Assembly: GCA_034439915.1 (NCBI GenBank)
Contig: JAWXBI010000219.1
Span: forward strand, 8,775-72,774
Reading direction: 5' to 3'
Length of the DNA: 64,000 bases
Source of the DNA: JADJLQ01 sp034439915
Lineage (GTDB): Bacteria > Bacteroidota > Bacteroidia > Chitinophagales > Saprospiraceae
The stretch's first letter is position 1. Every line of letters starts with the position of its first letter. Under the pieces are notes generated by a model, which saw only the letters and a list, made by a program, of their open reading frames with translations, did no database searches and had not been told where the DNA came from. The translations under genes were made by a program, and so were the position numbers. Below, in pieces: positions 29,184 to 37,393 of this stretch.

Positions 29184-30023
29184 GTGGGACAAAACCATGT
29201 AGTTCGAATTCAATGTGTCGACAAAAAAGGGCTGATTGCGCAGATCACGGGTATCCTTTTTGAAAACAACCACAATGTATTGGTGATGAAGGAATTTGTC
29301 GAACAATCCACCAATACGTTTTTTGCAAGGCTGGAACTCAGCGGACAATTGAATGCAAGCCATTTGGAACTTGCTTTAAAAAAGATCCTGCCTGCGGAAG
29401 CAGAAGTCAGTATCATTCCGGTCAGAAAGAAAAAAATTATTATCCTGGTTACCCGGGAACATCATTGCCTCAGTGACCTCGTAGTCCGGTTTCATTTTAA
29501 TGAATTGCATGCTGAAATCCAGGCGGTCATTGGCAATCACGCCGATCTCCGGACCTTTACAGAAAAAATGGGAATACCTTTTCATCACATCCCTTATCCG
29601 GCGTTGAATGCAAAAGAATATGAATCCTCGGTCCTGAGGACCATTGAAGATTATGCACCGGATTACCTGGTTCTGGCAAAATATATGCGGATCCTTTCCC
29701 CTTCTTTTGTCAGCCGGTTTAAAAACAGGATAATCAATATCCATCATTCCTTTTTACCCGCTTTTAAAGGTGCCAACCCCTATAAACGGGCATTCGAACG
29801 CGGAGTGAAGATCATCGGCGCCACTGCCCACATAGTCAATAATGACCTGGATGAAGGACCGATCATTGCTCAACAGACGATCGGTATAGACCACGAACAC
29901 GAATTGAGCGATATGATCGAAGCCGGCCATGAAATCGAAAAATCAGTGTTGGCCAAAGCATTACAACATATACTTGAAGACCGGGTGTTTGTTTCCGGTA
30001 ACAAAACTATCGTGTTGGATTAA
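29184..30023 (+). CDS. purU: Formyltetrahydrofolate deformylase
   Basis: A 279-residue enzyme that hydrolyses 10-formyl-tetrahydrofolate to formate and tetrahydrofolate. It has an N-terminal ACT domain (about 5-75: QCVDKKGLIAQITGILFENN) and a C-terminal formyltransferase fold with the catalytic signature NIHHSFLPAFKGANPY and the Asp of NNDLDEGPII. The start is a GTG at 29184; there is no in-frame ATG before the ACT domain. It follows the transporter by 19 bp but shares no pathway with it. Confidence 0.93.
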   Translation: MGQNHVVRIQCVDKKGLIAQITGILFENNHNVLVMKEFVEQSTNTFFARLELSGQLNASHLELALKKILPAEAEVSIIPVRKKKIIILVTREHHCLSDLVVRFHFNELHAEIQAVIGNHADLRTFTEKMGIPFHHIPYPALNAKEYESSVLRTIEDYAPDYLVLAKYMRILSPSFVSRFKNRIINIHHSFLPAFKGANPYKRAFERGVKIIGATAHIVNNDLDEGPIIAQQTIGIDHEHELSDMIEAGHEIEKSVLAKALQHILEDRVFVSGNKTIVLD

Positions 30024-30062
30024 GAGCAAATAGAACCTGCGTTTTATTAAACTCGCAAGCTA

Positions 30063-30485
30063 TCAGAAGGGGAGGGGCCACAATACAATATCTACGCGCC
30101 GGTTTTTAAGTCGACCATCCCAGGTATTGTTATCAAACTCAGGGTTATAGAGGCCATGATCTTTTATAAAAACTTTATTGGTGGGTATTCCATCATCAAT
30201 CAAAAAACCCAGCGTCGATTCACTCCTCATTTTTGACAACCATTCATTGAATTTAACACCGCCTACATTGTCCGTGTGACTATGGATATGGATTTCGAAG
30301 TTGCCGAGGATTTCCTTGCTCAAAAAGTCTCTGACTTTCATTTTTTCTTCCTCGGTAATAAAATAACTACCCCCACCAAAAAAAATACTGATGGTTTTGT
30401 ATTCCACCGGATTATCTGATGGATGTTGAGACCATCCGCTAAACGCTGTAAGACCAATCAAAAAAGGAAGAATATATCTGTTCAT
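30063..30485 (-). CDS. Small OmpA-domain protein
   Basis: A 140-residue exported protein: signal peptide about 1-19 (ending GWSQ), then a single OmpA-like peptidoglycan-binding domain with SHTDNVGGVKFNEWLSKMR and the C-terminal GRLKNRRVDIVL. It has no barrel, so it is probably a periplasmic wall-binding protein or part of a multi-protein envelope complex. Many relatives are attached to larger lipoproteins; here the domain stands alone. Confidence 0.85.
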   Translation of the reverse strand: MNRYILPFLIGLTAFSGWSQHPSDNPVEYKTISIFFGGGSYFITEEEKMKVRDFLSKEILGNFEIHIHSHTDNVGGVKFNEWLSKMRSESTLGFLIDDGIPTNKVFIKDHGLYNPEFDNNTWDGRLKNRRVDIVLWPLPF

Positions 30486-30618
30486 ATCCTTAATTTTATT
30501 AAAATTAAAAGAATTTGAAACGTAGGACAGGATTTTAATTTGGAAAGTTTGTTGTTATCAAACTTAACGCTGTTTAACAGAGAATGAATGCTTTAAACGC
30601 TCCTTGGTCAGGCAGCGA

Positions 30619-31629
30619 TTATTTATTCTCAAACATCCCTTCATACCCCCCGCTGCTGCGGGTAGCTTTTTGGGGTTCATTGAGATTGAGGTAGTCATTG
30701 GATTTTTCTTTGCCGGTCATCAGGAGAAGCGAACTTTCTTTTTCCCATTTTTCCAGCATCCTGGCACCTTCTTCTTCAAACACGCCGTTTTGCAAGTCAA
30801 CGCTGTTCATAAAATTGGAAGATAATTCCATAAACCTTTCCATTTCGCCGACTTTAGCTGCTACATCATCTGCAATATTTTCAAGTGCTGCATCAAACAT
30901 GGCGCGTTTGTCTTTGTCACCGGACAATACCGACATTGCCGAGCGCATGGCACTGTGCGATGCGCGGATAGCTTTGCGTTCTTCTTCTTTTATCTTGACC
31001 TGGTCGCGGGTATCTTCCAAAAGAACTTCCGAATTCTGGTACATTTTGGTTAAAACCCGGTAAAGGATATCCATTTTGCCCCTCAGTTCATCATATTTTA
31101 CATTAACTTCTTTTAACCGTGCTGCTTTTCTGCTGGCAAGGATCATCTGATTTTCCTGACCAAGTTCTTTAGCCTTGGAAGCCAGGAGCATATTTTGCTG
31201 AATTTCCTTTGAATTTTCTTCCACCATCGTGGTCAATTTCCTGATCTGTCCCTTGAGGTTGCCTATCTGGGTACTCATTTTGGAAAGGTTATCTTCCAGG
31301 TCATCGACATAATTTTTCAGAATACCGATCGGATCAATGGTAATAAATAAACCGGTGATCCAGCGCATGACACTTTTGTAGGCATAGCTTACCAGGGTGC
31401 GCATTTTGGGGTCCAGTACCATATAAATAATTGCTCCCAACACCAACAACATCAACACCAGGGTCAGCATATTGCTGGCCAGCGCGATTAGCGTGGGCAA
31501 TGCTTTATACAATACAAACCCTGCACCAGCCAATAAGCCGAATAAAACCACCGTGCCGGTGACTCCTTCCGGTCGTTTCCAAAATGATTTTGATTTTGCC
31601 GGAGCCGGATTGAATGGGGTATCTGCCAT
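30619..31629 (-). CDS. Membrane-anchored PspA/IM30-like coiled-coil protein
   Basis: A 336-residue protein with two N-terminal membrane helices (about 22-41 and 46-71), then a long charged helical region. Residues 95-240 resemble PspA/IM30: ITIDPIGILKNYVDDLEDN is like the start of PspA helix 1-2, and the following heptad-rich stretch fits the ESCRT-III-like helical hairpin. The C-terminal part (about 240-336) is helical then disordered. PspA proteins guard the inner membrane, but they are normally peripheral and lack membrane helices, so this is a variant layout. The partner coiled-coil gene lies 24 bp upstream. The PspA link is by eye only. Confidence 0.65.
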   Translation of the reverse strand: MADTPFNPAPAKSKSFWKRPEGVTGTVVLFGLLAGAGFVLYKALPTLIALASNMLTLVLMLLVLGAIIYMVLDPKMRTLVSYAYKSVMRWITGLFITIDPIGILKNYVDDLEDNLSKMSTQIGNLKGQIRKLTTMVEENSKEIQQNMLLASKAKELGQENQMILASRKAARLKEVNVKYDELRGKMDILYRVLTKMYQNSEVLLEDTRDQVKIKEEERKAIRASHSAMRSAMSVLSGDKDKRAMFDAALENIADDVAAKVGEMERFMELSSNFMNSVDLQNGVFEEEGARMLEKWEKESSLLLMTGKEKSNDYLNLNEPQKATRSSGGYEGMFENK

Positions 31630-31653
31630 GATCTGAAATTATTTAGATTAAAA

Positions 31654-32202
31654 TTATAAATATTTGTTGAATAAATCGACATCGCCCTTAAGCACCTCTT
31701 CATAGTGCATATAGGTCTCTTCGAACCTTTCTTTGGTATCCAATATTTTTTGCCTGGCCTCTTCTATTTCCCGGTCCGCGTTGTCAATTTTAAATTGAAA
31801 TTCTTTAATTTGTTTCTCCAGTTCAATGATTTGGACCTGATGGTCTTTGATCTTTTCCTGAAGGTAAGAGGTTTCATTTTGTTTATGGTTAATTCGAGTA
31901 TTGGTTTGTTTTTGTAATGCCGCATCAAAAGCCGTTTTTTCCTTTTGCAACACCTGTTGATAATGTTTTATATTCTCCAGGATCTTTTCTTTGGTGATGC
32001 CCAGGGTAGCGGCGGTAGCAAATGCGGACCGGATGGCCAGTTCTTCTGTCATATTCAGATCCCGTAGAGCCTTAATGGATTGTTTGAATTTAAGGTAATC
32101 AAAGCCCTGTAAGGCGTTGGCTTTAATTGCATTGTTTAGAAATTCAAGGCTTTTGTTGTCCAGGTTTTCCACCCGGAATAACGAATTTAGATAGTCAGAC
32201 AT
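31654..32202 (-). CDS. Coiled-coil protein of unknown function, partner of the PspA-like gene
   Basis: A 182-residue soluble, highly charged protein. The first 80 residues form a compact helical domain (SLEFLNNAIKANALQGFDYL, then LGITKEKILENI); the rest is one long coiled coil with strong heptads (about 85-175). No catalytic motif or signal peptide is seen. It sits 24 bp upstream of the membrane-anchored PspA-like gene on the same strand, so the two are probably co-expressed and may bind each other through their coiled coils. I do not recognise a named family. Confidence 0.75.
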   Translation of the reverse strand: MSDYLNSLFRVENLDNKSLEFLNNAIKANALQGFDYLKFKQSIKALRDLNMTEELAIRSAFATAATLGITKEKILENIKHYQQVLQKEKTAFDAALQKQTNTRINHKQNETSYLQEKIKDHQVQIIELEKQIKEFQFKIDNADREIEEARQKILDTKERFEETYMHYEEVLKGDVDLFNKYL

Positions 32203-32321
32203 TCCCTCAATAATTAATCCCGCAAAATTCGGGTTTTTACCGATAATACCATGATCTTATCGCTAAGCGGAGGAAAAGAGCTTACCAAGACGCTCATTTA
32301 TCAGATCAATTGGTAAATGCA

Positions 32322-33545
32322 CTATTCTCCCGGAAGATCCAACACACTGATTCTCGGAATAACGTTGCCCGCTATCCCTTTCACATTGCCATAAAACTGC
32401 GCCGTATTTAAAAGCACCTTGTCGATCACTTTTTCCCGTTGGGCCCAAATCCGGTGCATCGCTATTTTTTCCTTTTGAAGGTCCTCCTGCATTTGATTAA
32501 ACCCTTCTACGATGGCTTCGATCTGCATCTTAAAATCATTGCCGGTAAGGTAACCATACAATAAATTTAATTTGTCGGTCTTGTTTTCCTGAGAACGCAA
32601 GGCTGTAGCAACTCCGATCAAACCATGCCGCAGAATACCTACCATGGCCTTAAAGTCCCCATAATTGCAGATCCAAACGCCCTGCCGTTCACCCATGCAG
32701 GGCATGTCTTTGGGCATGGACTGGGTAATTAACACCCCCAGATCAGCGCCTACCAGTCGCATATCCTCTTTTAGTTTTTCAATCCAACCTAGCTGAAAAT
32801 CCTTGGTCCTTTTACTTTCATAATAAATGGTGCCCGCATGCTGAATCTGCCGGGTATGCACCCGTTGCACACAATCCGCGCCACGGATCCCCTTGCGAAC
32901 CTCCTCAATCTCATCCATTGGATATTCCATCCTCAGGTAGTCTTCAATAGCCAGTTCCTGCACTTCACCCTGAAGTTGAATAGACCCCTGGATTGACTTT
33001 CGTTGGAGGGTCTCAATGATTTTTTTTTGATCATCCAATTGTTTCTCCAGTTCCCTTTGTTTGAGATCCGCTCTTTTTTGTTCATCCAACCGGATTTCAT
33101 CGCGGTTTTTTCTTAATTCTTCGGTGAGTTTGATCTGCATTTGTAATTCCACCTCCGAGCGATGGGTGTCAAATTTGCGCTTGAGTTGTTCGTTTTCAAC
33201 CGCAGCCCGGGTTAGCTGATCCAGGCGTTCAGCCATTTCTTTTCGCTCATTTTCGAGCGTAAATAGTTTGAGTTGAAAGTCTTTCTGGTGCTCCAGTCTC
33301 AGATGGTCCATGATTCTGAGTTTTTCCTTTTCTATTCGATCTGCGAATAACTCATTCTCCCTTTGTTTTTTTATTTCCAATTCTTTTTCCCGGGTCTCAA
33401 TTACTTTAATGCGCAATTGAATTTCAGCCTGAAGGATTTCTTCTTTTTCCAAAAATTGTTTCTCCAGATCTTTGGTCAATTGACGGCTGATGACCTCTTC
33501 CGCGTGAAATCCGTGACCACAGGCCGGACAATTAATTTTTTGCAT
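32322..33545 (-). CDS. DUF2130 domain protein with zinc-ribbon N-terminus and coiled coil
   Basis: A 407-residue protein. It opens with a CPACGHGF half zinc ribbon, has a long charged coiled coil (about 25-185) and ends in the DUF2130 domain (about 190-400). Within that domain EDYLRMEYPMDEIEEV and YYESKRTKDF give an E...E-x-K pattern that recalls restriction-endonuclease-like nuclease folds, and HRIWAQREKVIDKVL is the usual C-terminal helix. The function is not established. It is 119 bp upstream of the coiled-coil/PspA-like pair on the same strand. Confidence 0.85.
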   Translation of the reverse strand: MQKINCPACGHGFHAEEVISRQLTKDLEKQFLEKEEILQAEIQLRIKVIETREKELEIKKQRENELFADRIEKEKLRIMDHLRLEHQKDFQLKLFTLENERKEMAERLDQLTRAAVENEQLKRKFDTHRSEVELQMQIKLTEELRKNRDEIRLDEQKRADLKQRELEKQLDDQKKIIETLQRKSIQGSIQLQGEVQELAIEDYLRMEYPMDEIEEVRKGIRGADCVQRVHTRQIQHAGTIYYESKRTKDFQLGWIEKLKEDMRLVGADLGVLITQSMPKDMPCMGERQGVWICNYGDFKAMVGILRHGLIGVATALRSQENKTDKLNLLYGYLTGNDFKMQIEAIVEGFNQMQEDLQKEKIAMHRIWAQREKVIDKVLLNTAQFYGNVKGIAGNVIPRISVLDLPGE

Positions 33546-33743
33546 CTTTAGGTAATTGGATTTAACCCCACAATATATATAAATTAATATTATATGGGTG
33601 GATTTAAATACAAATTACGGATCATTTAATTGAATAATGACTAAGATTAATTATTTGTTATTCAATACTTTATGATGAATTTAGTCAAACTGAATGGCCT
33701 GGGAGTAAGGTTAATTCAATTTCTGATTTAACAAGGATTAAGG

Positions 33744-34784
33744 TTAATCCTCCTCTATAAAATCAACATCTTTCTGAAGAGGATACCGCATCAAAAAGTC
33801 AATGCCCTGATGGATATCAAAGGATTCATATACTGCCCGGTACAAAACCTCAATAATGGGTGACCGCATGCGATAGGTCTTAAGCAGGTGATAGACGATC
33901 CGCAATGTCCGCACCCCTTCGGCGAGCTCATCGCTGGAATTCAATATCGAACTCATGGACTCTCCTTTTCCCATTCTTTTGCCGAACTGATAATTGCGGC
34001 TGTCTGTGCTAGTAGCCGTTGCGATCAGATCGCCGATCCCTGCGGTACCCAGAAAAGCACTGCTGCTGGCCCCCATACTTTGCCCAAAATGAATTATTTC
34101 TCCCAGGCCTCTGGTAATGAGTATCGCCTGGATATTTTTGCCCAGCCCCAACCCATCCAAAATGCCGCTTCCAATCGCTATGATATTTTTTAGCGCGCCT
34201 GCAATTTGTGCTCCCTTCATATCATTGCTTCCAAACACGAAAAATTTGTTGCTGCTGAGCACTTCCGTTCCTAAATGGATCACTTCGTCAAATTCACTGG
34301 CGATTACCGTAGCGGTAGGCTGCCCATCCAGTATTTCTTTGGCCAGATTGGGTCCCGTAAGACAACCCATACGGAGCACCGTAGTTTCCTGCCGGATCAA
34401 TTCTCCCATGGTCAACACTTTTTCACGGCGCAATTCCACCTGGGTGATATCATTTTCCGCGATATCTTTCAATACAAATCCTTTGGTGCCATGTATCAGT
34501 ATGTGTGCAGGACTCAAAAATCGTGAGGCCTCCCGGATCATTTTTGGAAAATCATCGGATGGCACTATTGGAAAAATCAGCTTACAGGACGCAATGGCTT
34601 CTTCCAGGGATTGGGTCGCCTTTATCCTGGGCGACAGATCCACGTCAAACATACGATGGTCTGTATTGATTTTTTTTAGTGTTTCGCTGTTTCGGGATAC
34701 TACCAAAACATCTACATTATGAGCCAGCAAAGTGGAAACGGCTATACCAAAACTACCTGCACCGATGACCGCAACTGATTTCAT
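33744..34784 (-). CDS. gpsA: NAD(P)H-dependent glycerol-3-phosphate dehydrogenase
   Basis: A 346-residue cytoplasmic enzyme that reduces dihydroxyacetone phosphate to sn-glycerol-3-phosphate for phospholipid synthesis. The Rossmann motif VIGAGSFGIAVSTLL is at about 6-20; GALKNIIAIGSGILDG contains the catalytic Lys; GTAGIGDLIATATS and SRNYQFG mark the substrate domain. I chose the ATG at 34784, two residues before the fold begins; a longer frame from 34841 adds 19 residues. It is the last gene of the yidC-DUF6438-gpsA run, 43 bp after the lipoprotein. Confidence 0.95.
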   Translation of the reverse strand: MKSVAVIGAGSFGIAVSTLLAHNVDVLVVSRNSETLKKINTDHRMFDVDLSPRIKATQSLEEAIASCKLIFPIVPSDDFPKMIREASRFLSPAHILIHGTKGFVLKDIAENDITQVELRREKVLTMGELIRQETTVLRMGCLTGPNLAKEILDGQPTATVIASEFDEVIHLGTEVLSSNKFFVFGSNDMKGAQIAGALKNIIAIGSGILDGLGLGKNIQAILITRGLGEIIHFGQSMGASSSAFLGTAGIGDLIATATSTDSRNYQFGKRMGKGESMSSILNSSDELAEGVRTLRIVYHLLKTYRMRSPIIEVLYRAVYESFDIHQGIDFLMRYPLQKDVDFIEED

Positions 34785-34827
34785 ACAGTGGGCAACCCTG
34801 AATTGATATGAAGCTGCAAATGTGGGT

Positions 34828-35409
34828 TTATTTATTATCAATTAACCTCCAGTCGACCTTGGACAACCAGCTTTGCAGGTTGGATTCCAATTGGGCAAGC
34901 ATATTGGGTGGACTGTGATTTATTTCGATGAGTTTGGTTTGATTAAAGTGTCTTAAACGATATTGCCGCACCGGAAAATCAGCTATGTAATTTGCCATCT
35001 CCGGGTAGTTAGCAGCCAATCCCAAAAGCGATGGATCTGCAAGCCAGGCTTCCAATTGTTCTTTTTGCGGAATCGTAAGTTTGGTTAAATAAGACCCTGG
35101 CCGGGTGGTGTTTTTGTACCCATACCAATAGACCAGGCCATCATTGGTGATGCTGATGGAATATACCGGACATTTGCCATAACAAGGCCCATAATAAACA
35201 GATAAAATAGTATCGATTTTAAATACCGGCGGTGGTACAGTATCTTTTTTTTCTGAAAGCACTGCGACCGGTTCAGGCAAAACAACTTGTTTTTCCACGA
35301 TCGATTCATCAACCTTGGGTTGGGTTGGAGTCTGCGCAACTTTGAGGGTACTCGAACAAGCCATTATAAGTTGAAAACCACCGAGTAACAATGCCGGGAC
35401 ATATCTCAT
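34828..35409 (-). CDS. DUF6438-type lipoprotein
   Basis: A 193-residue lipoprotein (lipobox IMACS, Cys about 18), then a Pro/Val-rich linker and a compact domain with YYGPCYGKCPVYSISIT, the hallmark of DUF6438. The paired Cys in PCYGKCP may form a disulfide or bind a ligand. Function is unknown. Its start overlaps the yidC stop by 4 bp (ATGA), so it is translated from the yidC transcript and may be an envelope quality factor; this is inference. Confidence 0.85.
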   Translation of the reverse strand: MRYVPALLLGGFQLIMACSSTLKVAQTPTQPKVDESIVEKQVVLPEPVAVLSEKKDTVPPPVFKIDTILSVYYGPCYGKCPVYSISITNDGLVYWYGYKNTTRPGSYLTKLTIPQKEQLEAWLADPSLLGLAANYPEMANYIADFPVRQYRLRHFNQTKLIEINHSPPNMLAQLESNLQSWLSKVDWRLIDNK

Positions 35410-37241
35410 CGTTTTACCGGTTTTTGTTTTTCATCCAGTTTTTTCTGTTGTTCCTTCATCATGTTTTCCAAACGGTCCTGGAACCCGCCTTTTTTCTTGG
35501 GCTTATTTCGTGAAGCCTGCAGTTCGAGTTTCATTTTCTCCATGGGGAAAAAAAGCGCTTTTCCACCAACGGTTTGGCCGATATTTAAAACATTGCTGAA
35601 TGCCATGTAGGCAGTAAGTCCTGATGCAGAATTGTTAAAAAAGAACAGGAAAAATAACGGCATGATGTACTGCATATATTTCATCGCGGGGTTCATTGAA
35701 AAATCCTGGTCTTTTGTACTGTAATAGGTAAATACCAGGGTGGATACGACCCAGATCAACGTAAACAAACTGACATGGGAGCCAAAAAATGGAATGACAA
35801 ATGGTAGTTTGGCAAATACATCATAGGAGGAAAGGTCATCCGCCCATAGAAAACCGGCTTGCCTGAATTCAATAGAAGCGGGGAAAAACTGATATAAAGC
35901 CAGCCAGATAGGCATTTGAAGTAACATGGGCAAACAACCTCCCAGCGGGTTTACACCGAATTCACGATACAATTTCATAGACTCCATCTGGACCGCCTGC
36001 TGATCTCCTTTCAACCTTTCTTTAAGCAAGTTCATTTCTGGTTTTAAGGCACCCATCTTTGCTTGAGAATGCAGCATTTTATAACTTAATGGAAATAAGA
36101 TCAGTTTAACAATAAAAGTCAGCACCAGGATTACGATCCCCTTACTCCCTATGAAGTCGGATAAAAAATTGAAAACCGGGCGGATCACCCATTTGTTGAT
36201 TGTGCCCAAAATGCTGGCACCAAACGAAATGATATCCTCCATGCCATTTTGTTGGGCCTGCAGGGTCTTAAATTCATTAGGCCCGATAAAGAGTTTAAGA
36301 TGTTGTACGTCCATACCCTGAAAAGGAATGGTGACTGTCGTGTTCAATTTGGAAGTATACTCGGCACCTTCCGGACCAGGAGTGGTTTCAACGGTCATAT
36401 TTTTAAAAGGCAGGTCTGCGATCACCGTAGTATTAAAAAATTGCTGGGCGTGAGATACCCATGCCACTTGTCCTTCAAAGGATTCTTTTTCGCTGCCGGC
36501 TGCATTGATTTTTTCTTTATCATCCTGTACCGGTTTATAATGAATTGCGGTCTGCGAGGCTTCATATTTTACCGCACGTTCCTGGGGTTCGATAAAATTT
36601 TGCCAATCCAATTGTACGGTTTCGGTTTTTAACCCGGACAATCCCAGGGAAAGATCTACTGTATAACTATTGGGGCGCAGGGAATATCGCAGTTCCATGT
36701 GTTTGTCAGACGCATTGGCTTTAAAAGTAACGGCATCCGGGTCCTTATCGGAAACACTAAAAAGGATATCCCTGGTATGCACTTTTTGGTCTCCGATTGG
36801 AAAGTTGAAATCCCAGGAATTGCTGGGGTGCTGAAGTAAATACAAAGGTTTGGTTTCATCCGGCCCCTTGGCTACCTCCACCATCTTTTTATAGTCTTTG
36901 AGTTCAGCACGGATGATTTGCCCCCCCAGGCTGTTTAAGGTCAATTTCAGGACTTCATTTTCGATTATCAAATCTTTGGCTACCGCCTGACTATCGGAAA
37001 CAAAAGGACCTTGTACGATTGCTTTTACAGGGGCATCCGCTGAATCCGTGCGCGACGGTATAACATGGTTACCGGAGCGGATTAAATTTCTTAAGCTATC
37101 ATCCTGGCGCTGAACCCAACTGATTGAGTCCTGAATTCTTTTTTGTGAAAGTTGCTGCTGTTGTTGTTTGCTGTTGAAATAAGACCACAACATGAGCACC
37201 ACAAAAATCATTGCAAAGCCAATAATATTATTCCGATCCAT
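35406..37241 (-). CDS. yidC: Membrane protein insertase YidC
   Basis: A 611-residue inner-membrane insertase. It has an N-terminal helix (about 4-20) followed by a Gln-rich stretch, a large periplasmic beta domain (about 80-340), and the conserved core from about 360: VIRPVFNFLSDFIGSKGI, FPLSYKMLHSQAKMGALKPEM, and GCLPMLLQMPIWLALYQF. It inserts membrane proteins alone or with Sec. The C-terminus is Lys-rich, as in YidC proteins that contact ribosomes. A good Bacteroidota promoter lies just upstream. First gene of an operon with the DUF6438 lipoprotein and gpsA. Confidence 0.97.
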   Translation of the reverse strand: MDRNNIIGFAMIFVVLMLWSYFNSKQQQQQLSQKRIQDSISWVQRQDDSLRNLIRSGNHVIPSRTDSADAPVKAIVQGPFVSDSQAVAKDLIIENEVLKLTLNSLGGQIIRAELKDYKKMVEVAKGPDETKPLYLLQHPSNSWDFNFPIGDQKVHTRDILFSVSDKDPDAVTFKANASDKHMELRYSLRPNSYTVDLSLGLSGLKTETVQLDWQNFIEPQERAVKYEASQTAIHYKPVQDDKEKINAAGSEKESFEGQVAWVSHAQQFFNTTVIADLPFKNMTVETTPGPEGAEYTSKLNTTVTIPFQGMDVQHLKLFIGPNEFKTLQAQQNGMEDIISFGASILGTINKWVIRPVFNFLSDFIGSKGIVILVLTFIVKLILFPLSYKMLHSQAKMGALKPEMNLLKERLKGDQQAVQMESMKLYREFGVNPLGGCLPMLLQMPIWLALYQFFPASIEFRQAGFLWADDLSSYDVFAKLPFVIPFFGSHVSLFTLIWVVSTLVFTYYSTKDQDFSMNPAMKYMQYIMPLFFLFFFNNSASGLTAYMAFSNVLNIGQTVGGKALFFPMEKMKLELQASRNKPKKKGGFQDRLENMMKEQQKKLDEKQKPVKR

Positions 37242-37260
37242 TTTTAGTTATAAAGAGCCG

Positions 37261-37291
37261 CAAAGGTACTATTAGTTTACCCGATGGACAA
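37261..37291 (-). promoter_or_regulatory. Putative promoter of the yidC operon
   Basis: Read on the minus strand, TTG (37291-37289) and TACCTTTG (37268-37261) are 20 bp apart and match the Bacteroidota consensus. The yidC ATG starts at 37241, giving a leader of roughly 13 bases. Confidence 0.6.
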
Positions 37292-37393
37292 GGAGGATTG
37301 CAATATGCGGCTGATTTCACCGATGAATATAAAACAGGCCGGTCATTCTGAATTCCGGGTACTGAAGGATAATAAATAACTAATTGCAGGACG

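Noticed and set aside
34117..34722. 201-codon open frame on the plus strand inside gpsA
   Set aside because: It lies wholly opposite the conserved gpsA coding sequence and encodes a Ser/Ile-rich product typical of an antisense frame.
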